Source: CAVQCX01 sp963711095
GTDB taxonomy: Bacteria; Pseudomonadota; Gammaproteobacteria; Chromatiales; Chromatiaceae
NCBI GenBank assembly: GCA_963711095.1
Contig: CAVQCX010000005.1
Span: 1-64,000, forward strand
Length of the DNA: 64,000 nt
Reading direction: 5' to 3'
Every line of letters starts with the position of its first letter. Position 1 is the first letter of the stretch. The notes under the pieces were generated by a model. The model was not told where the DNA came from. It did not search any database and worked only from the letters and a program-made list of their open reading frames with translations. Below, piece after piece: positions 6,519-14,813 of the stretch. A program made the position numbers and the translations under genes.

Positions 6519-8669
6519 GTGGCTGACTTTCCCGATACCGACGGTACAGTGGCAAGCCGCAGGCGGTTTACCTACGTCGCGATGTTTGCGGTCCTTTTCT
6601 TTGCGTACCTCTATCTCAGGGATTCTACGTGGCTCGGCAGCAGCCAGCTGCATACGCTGATGGAAACGGTCGCGACGGTATTGTCGCTTGCCGTCGGCTC
6701 CCTCGCGCTCGTCCGCTACTACACCAAGAAGGACAATACGTTCCTGTTCATCGGCACGGGCTTCGTCGCGACCGCTTTTCTGGACGGCTATCACGCGGTC
6801 GTCAGTTCTTCCTATTTTATCGCATTGTTCCCATCGACACCGCCTTCGCTGATCGCATGGAGCTGGTTTGCGTCGCGCATCTTCCTGTCACTGCTGCTGT
6901 GGCTGAGTTGGTTGTTCTGGCGGCGCGAGGACCGGCTCGGCGAGGCCGGGCTGATCAGTGAAAAGCTGGTTTACGGTACTGTCACTGCGCTGGCGCTCGC
7001 GTGCTTTGCCGTCGTTGCGTTCGTGCCGATGCCTGCGGCCTACTATCAACAACTCCCTTTTCCGCGGCCACAGGAATTCGTTCCTGCCGTGTTCTTCCTG
7101 CTTGCCATGATCGGCTATCTGCGCAAGGGCAACTGGAAAACCGATGCATTCGAGCACTGGCTGATGCTGAGCCTCATCGTCGGGCTCATGGGGCAGGCAA
7201 TGTTTATGTCGTTCTCCGGCCGGGTCTTCGACATGATGTTCGATGCGTCACACCTGCTGAAGGCCGGATCGTACATCTGCGTGATGGTCGGCCTGCTGTT
7301 CAGCATGCAGCGTCTGTTCAGCGAATCGCTCGCGCAGCAGGAACTTGTATACACGAACACCGTGCTGGCGACGCAGCAGGAAGTCTCGCCGGATGCGATT
7401 CTCGTGGTGGACGAGCATGAAAAAATCATTTCCTTCAACCGCCGCTTTGTCGAGTTATGGGGTCTGACGCAAGAATTGGTGGCGGCGCGCGCCGATGTGC
7501 CTGTGCTGCAATCGGTCGCTGCACAGGTGCAGGACACGGCGACATTTCTCGCCCGCATCAATCATCTGTATCAGCACAGATCAGAAGAAAGCCACGATGA
7601 ACTTGATCTCAAGGATGGCAGGATGATTGAGCGCTACTCAGCTCCGGTGCTCGGAGCGGATGACAAGTATTACGGGCGGATCTGGTTTTTTCGTGACATC
7701 ACCGAGCGCAATCTCGCCGAGCAGGTGCTCATGAAAAGCGAGGCACAGTTCCGCGCGGTTACGACAGCCGCGCAGGATGCGATATTGATGATCGACGATG
7801 AGGGGATGATCGTTAGCTGGAACCCGGCCGCAGAGCGTATATTGGGTGTTAGCGCGCAGGATGCAATCGGCCGCGATGCACATGAGCTGATTGTCCCGCC
7901 CCGCTACCATGCGGATTTCAGGAAAGGTTTTGCCTCGTTCCGCGAAACTGGCGTAGGCGCGGTGATAGGCAAGAAACGCGAGGTGGAGGCCTTGCGCAAG
8001 GATGGATCTGAATTTCCTGTCGAGTTGTCGATCTCTGCAATCAGGCTAAAGGAGCGCTGGCACGCGGTGGGTGTCGTGCGAGATATAACAGAGCGCAAGC
8101 TTTCCGACACGAAAGTCCAGAAATTGCAAGAGGAGCTCCGCGATCAAGCCGTGCGCGACCCGCTGACGGGCCTCTACAATCGCCGCTACCTGGACGAAAC
8201 GATAGCACGCGAAGTGGCCCGCGCGGTGCGCTACAATCAACCGATCGGGATCGTAATGTGCGACATTGATCATTTCAAGCTGGTCAACGACACACACGGC
8301 CATTTGGCGGGCGACGAGGTATTGCGGGAGTTTGCTGGGTTGTTGAGAAAACATGCGCGCGGTGGCGATATCGTTTGTCGCTTCGGCGGCGAGGAGTTTG
8401 TGCTGTTTTTCCCCGGGATGCCGCCTGATGTCGCGTATCAACGCGCCGAGCAATTGCGTACGGAGCTTGCGGCGAAACGGATAACTCTGGGAGGAATCGT
8501 CATCCAGGTGACCGCTTCCTTCGGTGTGGCGTCCTTCCCTGGGGATGGCCAGACGATGGACAGTTTGATTGGCGCTGTGGACGCGGCGATGTACCAAGCC
8601 AAGGAGACGGGTCGCGACCGCGTCGTGGCCGCATCGGCGTGTGCTGCAGCTGGTTCAGCGCACGCGTGA
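6519..8669 (+). CDS. MASE3-type membrane sensor, two PAS domains and GGDEF diguanylate cyclase
   Basis: Inner-membrane enzyme expected to make cyclic di-GMP. Residues 1-270 contain about eight hydrophobic segments resembling a MASE3 sensor. Two PAS domains follow (about 290-395, ending FFRDITERN, and 405-530, ending VVRDITERK). A C-terminal GGDEF domain (about 545-705) starts at DPLTGLYNRRYLDE. The active site is GGEEF, and RGGD five residues before it fits the product-inhibition I-site (RxxD). The start is GTG, with AAGG overlapping it. The gene stands alone between mobile elements. Full length (716 residues), no lesions seen. Confidence 0.92.
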   Translation: MADFPDTDGTVASRRRFTYVAMFAVLFFAYLYLRDSTWLGSSQLHTLMETVATVLSLAVGSLALVRYYTKKDNTFLFIGTGFVATAFLDGYHAVVSSSYFIALFPSTPPSLIAWSWFASRIFLSLLLWLSWLFWRREDRLGEAGLISEKLVYGTVTALALACFAVVAFVPMPAAYYQQLPFPRPQEFVPAVFFLLAMIGYLRKGNWKTDAFEHWLMLSLIVGLMGQAMFMSFSGRVFDMMFDASHLLKAGSYICVMVGLLFSMQRLFSESLAQQELVYTNTVLATQQEVSPDAILVVDEHEKIISFNRRFVELWGLTQELVAARADVPVLQSVAAQVQDTATFLARINHLYQHRSEESHDELDLKDGRMIERYSAPVLGADDKYYGRIWFFRDITERNLAEQVLMKSEAQFRAVTTAAQDAILMIDDEGMIVSWNPAAERILGVSAQDAIGRDAHELIVPPRYHADFRKGFASFRETGVGAVIGKKREVEALRKDGSEFPVELSISAIRLKERWHAVGVVRDITERKLSDTKVQKLQEELRDQAVRDPLTGLYNRRYLDETIAREVARAVRYNQPIGIVMCDIDHFKLVNDTHGHLAGDEVLREFAGLLRKHARGGDIVCRFGGEEFVLFFPGMPPDVAYQRAEQLRTELAAKRITLGGIVIQVTASFGVASFPGDGQTMDSLIGAVDAAMYQAKETGRDRVVAASACAAAGSAHA

Positions 8670-9329
8670 ATGGAAGCCGGATCGTTTCCCGGTGGAAATG
8701 ACAAGGCGATTGTTCGGACGTTTCGTTATATGTCAGTTTATCCCTGGGGCTGTGCGGAAAGTGCGGGGGAAAGGCGGGGTCTCCCGTGTCCCACGTCGTC
8801 TGCGATGGAGTTTCTTGGCATCGGAATGAGGCCTCCTCAATTGCCGGCGCCCGGCTGGGATATTGACATTAGTCCTTTTCAAGGTGGATGGTAGCTTATA
8901 AAAATTTTAACCCCTTTTCCTCAACGCAGCAGAAGGAACAGGCCGCTAACCTGGGGAAGGACTTCTGCTGCGGTCGCTGAAGCCCGATGCGGATGGGGCG
9001 GAAGAGCTGGGCGTTGATCTCCGGTGCGATCTGTATCGCCAACAGCAGGGTCTTGGTGAGCAGGGGTCGGTGCTCGACGACATCGTCGAGGAGCCGTTGA
9101 CGGTCACGCACGATCTGGCTCATATGAGCTTCGGTGACCAGCAGGTTTGTGAGAACCTGCCCATGGCTCTTATTTCATCGTTGGAGTGGTCAATCCCGAT
9201 ACTCAATGCAGAAGATAGTGAGCCAGGGTGCAGACTCGCCCAAAGGCCTGGGTGCGCGCAAGACCTTGGGCCCGAGGGGGCGGCGTTGGGGCAGAGCGAG
9301 CCCCGCAAAATAAGTATACTGTCCCCGGA
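8670..9329. other. 660-bp region of element debris upstream of the nitric-oxide reductase fragment
   Basis: No intact gene. At 8870-8887 CCTTTTCAAGGTGG resembles the end of the 245-bp element at 10953-11197 (CCCTTTCAAGGTGG), and the next bases (GCTTATAAAAATTTT) are also similar. A minus-strand fragment lies at 8896-9123. Just before the reductase homology begins, TAAGTATACTGTCCCCGGAA (9311-9330) has the look of a REP/RAYT-type terminus. The region is best read as the scar of insertions that removed the reductase 5' end. Confidence 0.5.
8896..9123 (-). pseudogene. Unidentified protein fragment beside an element end
   Basis: A 75-codon minus frame beginning MSQIVRDRQRLLDDVVEHRP. The same frame is open upstream for about 16 more codons (VLTNLLVTEAH). 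It looks like the C-terminal piece of a longer protein and ends 9 bp from the CTTTTCAAGGTGG terminus, as a transposase gene would. I do not recognise the family; transposase is a guess from position. Confidence 0.3.
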
Positions 9330-10904
9330 ATCCTGGTAGTCCTGCTCGGCGGCATCGGTGCGGTATTGCTGGCATTCGGCAAATTCGATTATCTGGGTTG
9401 GATCACCCGCGGCCACCACGCGCACCCCCAGATTATTCCCGGAAATGCCAGCCCGGGCCAGCGCGCTCTGGTGAAGTTCTTTGTGGTCGTGGCGCTGCTG
9501 TTCCTGATGCAAACGCTGGTCGGTGGCGGCGTGGCGCATTTCCGCGCGGATCCCAGCAGCTTCTATGGGTTTCAACTCGAAAAAATCCTCCCCAGCAACC
9601 TGCTGCGCGTCTGGCATCTGCAGACGGCGATCTTCTGGATCGCCACCGCCTACGTCGCTGCCGCGTTGTTCCTTGGCCGTTCGCTGCGCGCTGATGAGCC
9701 GCGCTGGCTGGCGCCCGCAATCCACGTGCTGTTCGCGGCATTTGCTCTGGTGATCGGCGCCAGCCTGCTGGGCGAATGGGCGGGCATGTCGGGCCTGCTC
9801 GGCGACGGGTGGTTCTGGTACGGTAACCAGGGCTGGGAATTCCTGGAAATCGGCCGCTTCTGGCAGTACCTGCTGGTGGTCGGGTTGCTGGCCTGGTTTG
9901 CGATGTTGTGGTCGTTGGCGCGGCCAAGCGGGGTGGCCAATCCGGAGGCGCGACCGCTAGCACGGATGTTTCTGTATGCGGCATTGGCGATTCCGGTGTT
10001 CTATATCCCGGCGCTGTTCTTCGGCGCCAAGACCAATTACACGGTGGTCGACACCTGGCGCTTCTGGATCATCCATCTCTGGGTGGAAGGATTCTTCGAA
10101 TTCTTTGCCACCACCGTCGTCGCGCTGACGTTTTTTCAACTCGGCCTGACCGGGCGCAATACCGCGCTGCGCGTGATCTATCTGGATGCGATCCTGTATT
10201 TTATCGGCGGCCTGATCGGCACCGGCCATCACTGGTATTTCACCGGGCATACCCAATTCAACATGGCTATGTCGGCGATGTTTTCCGTACTCGAAGTGGT
10301 GCCGCTGACTTTGCTGACGCTCGATGCCTGGGACTTCGTGGACACGACGCGCGGCGATTGTGATGTCTGCGGCAAACCGGTGGCGGTGGCGCACAGGTGG
10401 ACGTTCTATTTCCTGATGGCGGTGGGCTTCTGGAATTTCCTCGGCGCCGGCGTGTTCGGCTTCTTGATCAATCTGCCGATCATCAGCTACTACGAAGTCG
10501 GTACCATTCTCACACCCAATCACGGGCATGCCGCGCTGATGGGTGTATTCGGCATGCTGGCGATTGCGCTGATGGTATTCGTACTGCGGCAGACCGTTGA
10601 TGACACGCGCTGGGCGGGCATCGAAACCTACATCAAGGTCGGATTCTGGGGGACCAACATCGGCCTGTTGATGATGGTGGCGTTGAGCCTGTTCCCCGGT
10701 GGTGTGCTGCAAGTCTGGGATGTGGTTCAGCACGGGTACTGGCACGCCCGCAGCTTGGCCTACACCAGCACCGATACTGCGCGACTGATCGAATGGCTGC
10801 GTCTGCCCGGCGATCTGGTGTTCATCGTCTTTGGCGCCGTGCCGCTGGCGATTGCGGCGATCAAGACCTATGTCGGCATACGCGCAACGCGGCGTTGCGC
10901 GTGA
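9330..10904 (+). pseudogene. norZ: Quinol-dependent nitric-oxide reductase (NorZ type), 5'-truncated
   Basis: C-terminal ~525 residues of a heme-copper-superfamily NO reductase that would reduce NO to N2O in the inner membrane. The catalytic-core motifs are present: RVWHLQTAIFW, IIHLWVEGFFEFF with the first FeB histidine and conserved glutamate, GTGHHWYFTGHTQ with the HH pair, and NHGHAALMGVFGM with the heme histidines. Family members are ~750 residues; the first helix and the large periplasmic domain are missing. Homology begins right after TATACTGTCCCCGGA, and no ATG or ribosome site exists there, so it is a remnant. Confidence 0.85.
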
Positions 10905-10952
10905 CTTGCAAAGCATGCATCGGAAAGACCAGGTCTTGGTGCGCCAGGAAAA

Positions 10953-11197
10953 CCAGCCCTTTCAAGGTGGACACGTAACTTATGGAAATATTTCGAAAAA
11001 ATCTTGTAACGGCCAATTTGTTAGAGAACAAGTATCGTTAGCCAGGTGAAACCTGCTCATTTTTTTGCCGATTCTGAGCGCACGGAGGCAAGTTTTTACC
11101 AGCAAATTGCGCGATATCAGCGCTTCAACGGTGCGGCATTTCTCACACAAAAAGATTTTATATATTTTTCAATGAGTTGCCACCTTGAAAGGGCTGG
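10953..11197. mobile_element. 245-bp MITE-like element with perfect 18-bp inverted ends and 9-bp direct repeat
   Basis: The ends CCAGCCCTTTCAAGGTGG (10953-10970) and CCACCTTGAAAGGGCTGG (11180-11197) are exact inverses. Immediately outside lie CCAGGAAAA (10944-10952) and CCAGGAAAA (11198-11206), a 9-bp direct repeat read as the target duplication. The interior is AT-rich with no credible gene. A related end occurs at 8870-8887, suggesting a family or a lost parent insertion sequence. Confidence 0.85.
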
Positions 11198-11733
11198 CCA
11201 GGAAAACCTGGGCGCTTGGGAAGGTCGGAGAGGGATGCTGACCGGAAATTGCACAAGGAGCCCTGCGGGTGGAAATTCCGTCCGGTAAAGGTTGGCCCCC
11301 AGCCGGTAGCGAGTCTTGCGTGGTCGCGTGTGAGCGAGGCTGCGAAGCGTAGACAGCGAGTGTGTAGGCCTTGGGAGCGGGGCCGGGGTCAGCGGGGCCG
11401 GGGTCACGAGCGGGGCCGCGAGCGGGGCCGGGGTCAGGTCTCCCATTGCCCATGACACTCGACCCGCAACGGGCCAAAAAATAGATCTGTCCCCTCCCTC
11501 TGGCCGCGTGCGGCCAGCGCTTGGCTGTGCCTGCGTGGTCAGAATCAGCTAAAATGCCGGCGCCGGGAGGCCAATTTTGCCGCCTTCAGGCGCCCGGCCA
11601 GCGCTAAACCACCGACCTTTCGCCGGCTCCCGGGCCAGGTTGGTCGCCAGTCCTGCCCCGACCACCCGCGGCTTCTGCGATCAATTTTCTAAAGAGCGTC
11701 GATCGGCTGTTGCGAGGCCCCAAGCTCGGGCTC
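11198..11733. other. Gene-free spacer with GGGGCCGGGGTCA repeats
   Basis: No supported gene. At 11377-11437 GCGGGGCCGGGGTCA-type units occur about four times in 61 bp with small variations. They are followed by GGTCTCCC and later by AGATCTGTCCCCTCCC (11482-11498). These GGGGTCA and GTCCCC blocks are like termini of RAYT-type elements stacked on one another. An imperfect pair ACCGGAAATT / AATTCCGTCCGGT (about 11238-11287) could form a hairpin. Confidence 0.45.
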
Positions 11734-11796
11734 GTTCAACAACCGGATAAGATCGTGGCTCGCTTTGCTCGCACGATCTATCCTTATTCGTTAGGA
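11734..11796 (-). other. attC site of a solitary integron cassette (63 bp)
   Basis: Read on the minus strand, R'' is TCCTAAC (11796-11790) and R' is GTTGAAC (11740-11734), matching GTTRRRY. The arms GATCGTG and CACGATC pair, with ATCC/GGAT pairing further out and offset bases. R'' is exactly complementary to GTTAGGA at 12409-12403, just upstream of the gene start, which defines the two cassette boundaries. The stop codon of the gene overlaps R''. Confidence 0.8.
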
Positions 11797-12396
11797 TTGT
11801 TCTCGAAAAAAAGTTTGTTTAACCCGAGCGGACTTAAGCATATACGGCACCCAGATCAACATGCCCATGACTGCCCGAATAAACTCTGGCGTCGTATTGG
11901 GGTTAAGTACTGGCACTCGCGGCGCCAATTGATTCACTATGACCGCATCTCCAAAGACAAATAAGGCGCCAAACACCGCAACCGCAATAAACCACTTCGG
12001 AAATGCACGCCGTTTCGAGAAGAACAAATATGCAACGATTAACCAAAGGACTACCAGCACACTATTTATGACAAGCTCGCCGACGATCCAGTTCGCCAAC
12101 GTCGGGTTGTATGTACCGCTATTGGGTTCACTTAATGCCCGCCACAACCCATTCCGAAACACTTCTTGATATGCCCCCACTAAGGCGAGAGTGAACCGAA
12201 AAGGAATCACAATCAAGCCGATCGCCACAAGAATCAACCACCCACCAATTCCATTTGCCTCGCCACTATTCTTCTCTAACTCATCGATGCGCCCCTCTAT
12301 CGCATCGCGCTGGCCTGGAAATGCTACTTCGTCAACCGAATCAAGAGCATCGCACAGCTCCGTCAGTGAATAACTCTTGTAATTTCTATGGTCCAT
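11791..12396 (-). CDS. Four-helix membrane protein (DUF2569-like) in a solitary integron cassette
   Basis: A 201-residue protein started at ATG 12396 (MDHRNYKSYSLTELCDALDS), with an AGGA eight bases upstream. Longer upstream codons lie outside the cassette boundary (12408) and are not protein-like. After a ~50-residue cytoplasmic head come about four membrane helices, starting GGWLILVAIGLIVIPFRFTL, a pattern seen in DUF2569-type proteins. Function unknown. Base composition is AT-richer than flanking core genes. It runs opposite to the cassettes at 0.9-2.3 kb, so it is a separate capture or an inverted piece. Confidence 0.7.
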   Translation of the reverse strand: MDHRNYKSYSLTELCDALDSVDEVAFPGQRDAIEGRIDELEKNSGEANGIGGWLILVAIGLIVIPFRFTLALVGAYQEVFRNGLWRALSEPNSGTYNPTLANWIVGELVINSVLVVLWLIVAYLFFSKRRAFPKWFIAVAVFGALFVFGDAVIVNQLAPRVPVLNPNTTPEFIRAVMGMLIWVPYMLKSARVKQTFFREQS

Positions 12397-12409
12397 TTCA
12401 AATCCTAAC

Positions 12410-12893
12410 AGGGGAATACCCGGATGCCTATATCCGGGTGTCGCCCATATCTTGGCAAAATACCCACGGGTGGGCAAAAGGCCGCGGGATTGTGCAGTTC
12501 CGGCGGATGGATGTCGGGGGCATCGCGCTTGGGGCGCAGTCGGGCGATATGTCGGAAAGCTTCCGAGTAGGAGGACACAGCAGGCTGTATTGGAGAAGAC
12601 CCCGCCGGTGGGGGCTGGAGCGTTCGGTCCGAGCGCGCCGGCCTTGTCGGTATGCCGGCATGCCGAGCGCCGGTGACAATCGCCGGGAATCGCGAGTTGC
12701 GGGCAGTGGTATTCTCCAGTCCCATGGAATCCTCCTTGGGTCTGTTGAGTTAAAAGATCGTCGGACGAAAGACAAGAGCGCCGAGAACGGTCATGTGGAC
12801 AGCGCCTGCGCGGTCCGGACACTTCGCGGTGGCGCCGTCTTCCGGATATCCGGAGACGGAGGTTGCGGGGCTGCGGGGCAGAGGGAGGTTCGT
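12410..12893. other. Spacer between the cassette and the MBL-fold gene
   Basis: No gene could be supported; open frames on both strands lack family-like sequence. It begins with a short palindrome, CCCGGAT...ATCCGGG (12417-12436), next to the cassette boundary. The last part contains the ribosome site GAGGGAGG of the downstream gene. Confidence 0.4.
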
Positions 12894-13880
12894 ATGAAAC
12901 GACAACCGGGTGCGAGGGGATCTGGTCTCCGTATGAATGGAAGAGGTCGCAAGGGGCATCCGCTGGCTTGGGCGCTGTTCTCGCTCTGGCTGGTCAGCGG
13001 CGCTGCCGCGGCGGATTGCCCGGGCTCGCGGCTGGCGGTTCAGGTGCTGGGCTCGGGCGGGCCGATTGCCGACGATGACCGTGCGAGCAGCGGATACCTG
13101 CTATGGCTGGACGGGCGCTCACGGCTGTTGGTGGATGCGGGAGGCGGAGTGTTCCTGCGCTTCGGCGAGGCCGGCGCCTCCATGGAGGATCTGGACTGGA
13201 TTGCGATCACACACCTGCACACCGACCACGTCGCAGATCTGCCGGCGCTGCTCAAGGGAGGATTCTTCTCGGACCGCAGGCGTCCCCTGCCGGTGAGCGG
13301 GCCCACGGGCAGCGGTCTGTTTCCCGCGATGGACGCCTTTATGCGGGGCCTGTTCGACGCCCAGCAGGGGGTGTTTCGCTATCTGAGCGGGTTTCTCGAT
13401 GGGACCCGGGGGCTGTTCGAGACACCGGTGCGGGTGGTGGACGCCACCCCGGGGCGGGTCACGGCGCTGCTCGAGAGCGGCGGCTTCACCCTGAGCGCTA
13501 TCGGCGTGCATCACGGCCCGGTGCCGGCCCTGGCGTACCGGGTGGAGACGGGCGGGCGGCGCATCGTGTTCAGCGGCGACCTGCGGGGCGATGCCCCCGG
13601 TCTCGCGGAATTCATGAAGGGGGCGGACCTGCTGGTGATGGATCACGCGATCCCGGGCTCGGCCGATCCCGTGGCGCGCAATCTGCACGCCACGCCCGAG
13701 CGGATCGGCACCCTGGCCGCGGAGGCGGGCGTCAAGATCCTGCTGCTCTCGCACCTGATGGCCCGCAGCCTGGCCGACCCGGCGCGCAACCTGGCGGAGA
13801 TCCGGGCGCATTATTCCGGCCCGGTGGAGGTCGCGCGGGATCTGATGTGCCTGCCGTTGGAGCCGGACAGGGCTGGGTGA
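12894..13880 (+). CDS. Exported metallo-beta-lactamase-fold hydrolase
   Basis: A 328-residue protein. The start at 12894 is chosen because AGGGAGG lies 6 bases upstream. A basic N-terminus is followed by a hydrophobic segment ending in AAAADCPG, a likely Sec signal. The MBL fold shows the zinc motif HLHTDH (about residue 107-112), FSGD near 230, MDHAIPG, and a late SHLM. This resembles the RNase Z/arylsulfatase-like branch of exported MBL proteins; the substrate cannot be given. It appears complete and stands alone between decayed elements. Confidence 0.85.
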   Translation: MKRQPGARGSGLRMNGRGRKGHPLAWALFSLWLVSGAAAADCPGSRLAVQVLGSGGPIADDDRASSGYLLWLDGRSRLLVDAGGGVFLRFGEAGASMEDLDWIAITHLHTDHVADLPALLKGGFFSDRRRPLPVSGPTGSGLFPAMDAFMRGLFDAQQGVFRYLSGFLDGTRGLFETPVRVVDATPGRVTALLESGGFTLSAIGVHHGPVPALAYRVETGGRRIVFSGDLRGDAPGLAEFMKGADLLVMDHAIPGSADPVARNLHATPERIGTLAAEAGVKILLLSHLMARSLADPARNLAEIRAHYSGPVEVARDLMCLPLEPDRAG

Positions 13881-14196
13881 GGCGCGCGCGGACATGGAGG
13901 CCCGAGAAAAGCCTTCAGAGCGCGCTTGCTTGTCCCCGGCCTCCGCGGCCTCTGCCGTCGCCAGCCGGGACTCGCTCATACGCGGGGGATCAGATGGACC
14001 GGCCCGAATGAGCGACCTCCAGGTTGCGCTCAGTGATCCCCGGCTAGCGAGGTGCGGCCGCTCGCCATCGGACGTGCACCCCTGGCGGTGGCTTGCTCGA
14101 CGCAATTGCCAGGCGTGGACGCGGGGTTTCAGGCTCGATCGCGAAGCCGCCAGGCATCAGCGTCGCCTCGTGACCGATGCCGGTGGGTCGGGCGGG
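13881..14196. other. 316-bp spacer with a degenerate REP-like sequence
   Basis: No gene seen. AGCGACCTCCAGGTTGCG with a following TCAGTGATCCC (about 14008-14040) resembles one arm and the spacer of the REP palindrome at 40104-40175 (AGCGATCTCCAGGTCGCG ... TCAGCGATCCC), so it is probably a decayed copy. Confidence 0.4.
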
Positions 14197-14715
14197 TCAA
14201 TCGAGCCGCTTTTTGAAGCGCAGAACCGCCAGCACCAGGGCTATCGAGAGGAATACGGCCAGCGCCAGCACATCCGGCAGAAGCTGGCCGAGCGCGGCGC
14301 CGCGCAGCATGACGCCGCGCACCGGACGCAGGAAATGGGTGAGGGGCAGCACCTCGGCGATCAGCTGGGCCGGGCGGGGCATGCCGTCGAAGGGAAACAT
14401 GAGCCCGGAGAGCAGGATCGAGGGCAGAAAGAAGAAGAAGGTCATCTGCATGGCCTGGAACTGGGTCTGGGCGAGGGTGGAGATCAGCAGGCCGAGACAG
14501 AGATTGGCGGCGATGAACAGCAGGGCTGCCAGATACAGGTCCAGGGCCGTACCGTTCAGTGGCACCCGGAACAGCAGATGGCCGAGCAGCAGGATCAGGC
14601 TGACCTGCACCAGGCCGATGAGGATGTGGGGAAAGACCTTGCCCAGCATCAGCTCGGCGCTGCGCACCGGGGTGTTGATGAGCAGCTCCAGATTGGCCGC
14701 GCTCGCGCTCTCGCA
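14197..14715 (-). pseudogene. Duplicated C-terminal fragment of an ABC-2 exporter permease
   Basis: 156 residues from about MRSAELMLGKVFPHILIGLV to LAVLRFKKRLD, about 92 percent identical by eye to the C-terminus of the intact permease at 27777-28880. Upstream of MRSAELMLGK the homology continues (ANLELLIN) but in another frame because of an extra C near 14697. It then stops at ~14715, where repeat sequence begins. It is a partial, broken duplicate of the exporter gene 13.6 kb away. Confidence 0.85.
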
Positions 14716-14720
14716 CTATG

Positions 14721-14813
14721 GAATTCCTATCCCTAAAGCAAATTCCTATCCCTCGAATCTGGGCTGGTGGCTTGCTCTCCGCCTGCGGCGGCTGAAAGCA
14801 AATTCCTATCCCT
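14721..14813. repeat. Dispersed repeat, copy A (partial, with extra terminal units)
   Basis: Bases 14754-14813 carry the last 60 bp of the ~108-bp repeat also found at 22144 and 24793 (CGAATCTGGGCTGG ... AAATTCCTATCCCT). Two further copies of its terminal AATTCCTATCCCT lie just upstream at 14722 and 14741. CCGCCTGCGGCGG inside forms a hairpin. The left side ends in the truncated permease and the right side opens directly into the truncated flippase. Confidence 0.8.

Noticed and set aside
11046..11288. 80-codon frame as a gene
   Set aside because: It runs across the right end of the 245-bp MITE-like element and has no family-like sequence.
11377..11437. GGGGCCGGGGTCA repeats as a CRISPR array
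   Set aside because: Units are too short, spacers are absent or nearly identical, and no complete cas gene is present.
12397..12822. Upstream extension of the solitary-cassette membrane protein
   Set aside because: Lies beyond the cassette boundary at 12408, is Pro/Arg-rich and not membrane-like, and a good start with AGGA exists at 12396.
14767..14813. MACSPPAAAESKF as a genuine N-terminus of the flippase piece
   Set aside because: It is a translation of the dispersed repeat; the same residues precede the unrelated Wzz fragment.
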